7,291 nt of DNA from an uncultured Pseudomonadota bacterium (GTDB lineage Bacteria; Myxococcota_A; Polyangia; HGW-17), in contig CALKWH010000439.1 in NCBI GenBank assembly GCA_938004375.1, positions 1 to 7,291 on the forward strand, in the 5' to 3' direction. The position numbers and the translations under genes are program-made. Below the pieces are notes generated by a model. The model did no database searches. It saw only the letters and a list, made by a program, of their open reading frames with translations, and was not told where the DNA came from. Shown here one piece after another: positions 6,361 through 7,291 of this stretch. How positions within the stretch are numbered: the stretch's first letter is position 1; each line of letters starts with the position of its first letter.

Positions 6361-6392
6361 TGGACATGGAGAGAATCAAGGAACCATGTCCA
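6361..6392 (-). terminator. Inverted repeat downstream of the secreted-protein gene
   Basis: TGGACATGG at 6361-6369 and CCATGTCCA at 6384-6392 form a perfect 9-bp stem with a 14-base loop, 14 bases after the stop codon of the gene to the right. Position suggests a transcript-end hairpin. There is no T-run on either side, so it is not a classic intrinsic terminator; it could instead stabilise the RNA 3' end or be a protein-binding palindrome. Confidence 0.35.
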
Positions 6393-6406
6393 GAACGGTC
6401 GGCACG

Positions 6407-7291
6407 CTAGCGGGGGTAGGTCCAGGAGGGGAAGTGCCAGACGCGCCAGCGGAACTCGACGCAGCCGCGGGTGGTGACGGCGGCGGCGAAGCGCACGTGC
6501 TCGAGGCCCTGGAACTCCAGGCCGGTGACCACCGCGAGCGGGGTGAGCATGTCCTGGGCCACCGAGAAGCCGGGGTCGGCTGCGTCGACGGTGCACTCGG
6601 TGTGGGTGGCGCTCATGGCATGATGGTTGATCGGGATGAGGGTGGTGACGAAGGCACCTGCGGGGTCGGCCGGCTGCGTCCAGGCGAAGTCGAGGCCCTC
6701 AGGGGCCTCATGGGCGCCGTGCCAGGTGCCCGCCAGGTCCACGAGGGGCTCGGGGACCGCGGTCTCGATCAGCCGCACGGTGAGGCCCTCGAACGTGAGC
6801 GTGGCGGCGAACGCGCGGCCGGGCAGGGTGACCGTGCCGTAGAGCTGGCCGGCGTACTGGGGCTCGAAGGTCTGGGTCTGTGCCCCCGCGTGGAGGGTCA
6901 GGGCCAGGGTCTCGACCGGAGCGGGCAGGGGCACGCAGGTCCCCGTGTGGTCGCAGGTCGTGTCCCCGGTGCAGGCGGGCTCGCAGAACCCCGGGGGCAG
7001 CGCCTCCCAGAAGCCGCAGGCGGCGTCCGAGAGGGACAGCGTCGTGCGGGGGATCGCGGGTTTGTCGTAGAGTTGGGCGCCCAGTTCCAGCCCGCCGCCG
7101 CTCTCGTAGCCGCCCACAGTCACGGTGCCCACGAGGTTCTCCTGGGTGCAGCGGGCGCCGGGGACGGCCTCGAACTCGGTGACGTTGTTGACGTTGTTGA
7201 CGTTGTTGACGTTGTTCGCGTTGTTCGCGTTGTTGACGTTGTTCGCGTTGTTGACGTTGTTGACGTTGTTGACGTTGTTGACGTTGTTGAC
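6407..7291 (-). CDS. Secreted Cys-containing protein with VNN repeats (5' end missing)
   Basis: The reading frame ends at TAG (6407-6409) and stays open to the window edge, so the N-terminus is missing; an internal GTG at 7132 is not the start. At least 294 residues are visible. The first 37 are Val/Ala separated by Asn-Asn pairs, then comes VTEFEAVPGARC and a region of about 245 residues of mostly beta-strand-like, Gly/Thr-rich sequence. Eight cysteines are visible, five close together (CGFWEALPPGFC, then EPAC, TTC and GTC), reminiscent of the small disulphide motifs of secreted myxobacterial-type proteins. This suggests an extracytoplasmic protein, perhaps a lipoprotein with a low-complexity spacer after its signal. 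No family is recognised and no enzymatic motif is seen. The hairpin and a separate promoter array suggest it is not cotranscribed with the pst operon. Confidence 0.8.
   Translation of the reverse strand, partial: VNNVNNVNNVNNVNNANNVNNANNANNVNNVNNVNNVTEFEAVPGARCTQENLVGTVTVGGYESGGGLELGAQLYDKPAIPRTTLSLSDAACGFWEALPPGFCEPACTGDTTCDHTGTCVPLPAPVETLALTLHAGAQTQTFEPQYAGQLYGTVTLPGRAFAATLTFEGLTVRLIETAVPEPLVDLAGTWHGAHEAPEGLDFAWTQPADPAGAFVTTLIPINHHAMSATHTECTVDAADPGFSVAQDMLTPLAVVTGLEFQGLEHVRFAAAVTTRGCVEFRWRVWHFPSWTYPR
7181..7291 (-). repeat. 9-bp in-frame tandem repeat encoding (V/A)NN
   Basis: On the plus strand GACGTTGTT or its variant CGCGTTGTT repeats 12 times without gaps (7181-7288), followed by GAC at the edge, so the array continues outside the window. 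On the coding strand each unit gives Asn-Asn plus Val (GTC) or Ala (GCG); the three Ala units start at 7217, 7226 and 7244. All Asn codons are AAC and all Val codons GTC, so units are identical at DNA level, indicating recent expansion. Copy-number change would keep the frame. Confidence 0.97.

Noticed and set aside
7130..7132. GTG at 7132 as the true start of the right-edge gene
   Set aside because: The frame remains open through the VNN repeats to the window edge, there is no ribosome site in front of the GTG, and no signal peptide follows it despite the cysteines.
7181..7291. CRISPR-like array
   Set aside because: The 9-bp unit repeats without spacers and keeps an open coding frame.

Overview
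The window is a GC-rich Gram-negative chromosomal segment in which every recognisable gene lies on the minus strand, so it is best read from position 7291 down to 1. An outer-membrane porin, lipoprotein signal sequences and a complete phosphate-uptake operon point to a didermic bacterium. The high GC and the secreted cysteine-containing protein at the right edge would fit a Myxococcota/Bradymonadota/Desulfobacterota-like lineage, but no phylogenetic marker is present and this placement is only a guess.

Right part (7291 to 6407): the 3' portion of a gene for a secreted, cysteine-containing protein of unknown function. Its N-terminal side runs off the window in a perfect 9-bp tandem repeat encoding Val-Asn-Asn / Ala-Asn-Asn. 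The 264-bp gap that follows (6406 to 6143) holds an inverted repeat just past that gene, a TCGATT microsatellite, and four 11-bp direct repeats that look like a Pho box in front of the next operon.

Middle (6142 to 251): one operon with tight spacing. The order is a porin (probably the outer-membrane phosphate entry channel), a previously uncalled 42-codon small lipoprotein-like ORF, pstS (periplasmic phosphate-binding lipoprotein), pstC and pstA (membrane permeases), pstB (ATPase) and phoU (regulator of Pho signalling). A second set of three 11-bp repeats with the same CTNACAC heptamer overlaps the porin stop codon, suggesting a second, internal Pho-regulated promoter for the small ORF and pstSCAB-phoU. 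Together these genes would carry phosphate across the outer membrane, capture it in the periplasm, pump it inward and report the flux to a PhoR/PhoB-type system that is not encoded here.

Left end (250 to 1): no convincing protein gene. Starting directly after the phoU stop codon is a stretch of nested GC-rich hairpins joined by unpaired, conserved-looking segments. It resembles the HEARO / omega-RNA family, the guide-carrying RNAs of IscB/IsrB nucleases in IS200/IS605-type elements. No nuclease gene is visible; one could lie just left of position 1, or the RNA may be a stand-alone copy. This RNA and the small lipoprotein-like ORF ahead of pstS are the two most unusual items in the window.
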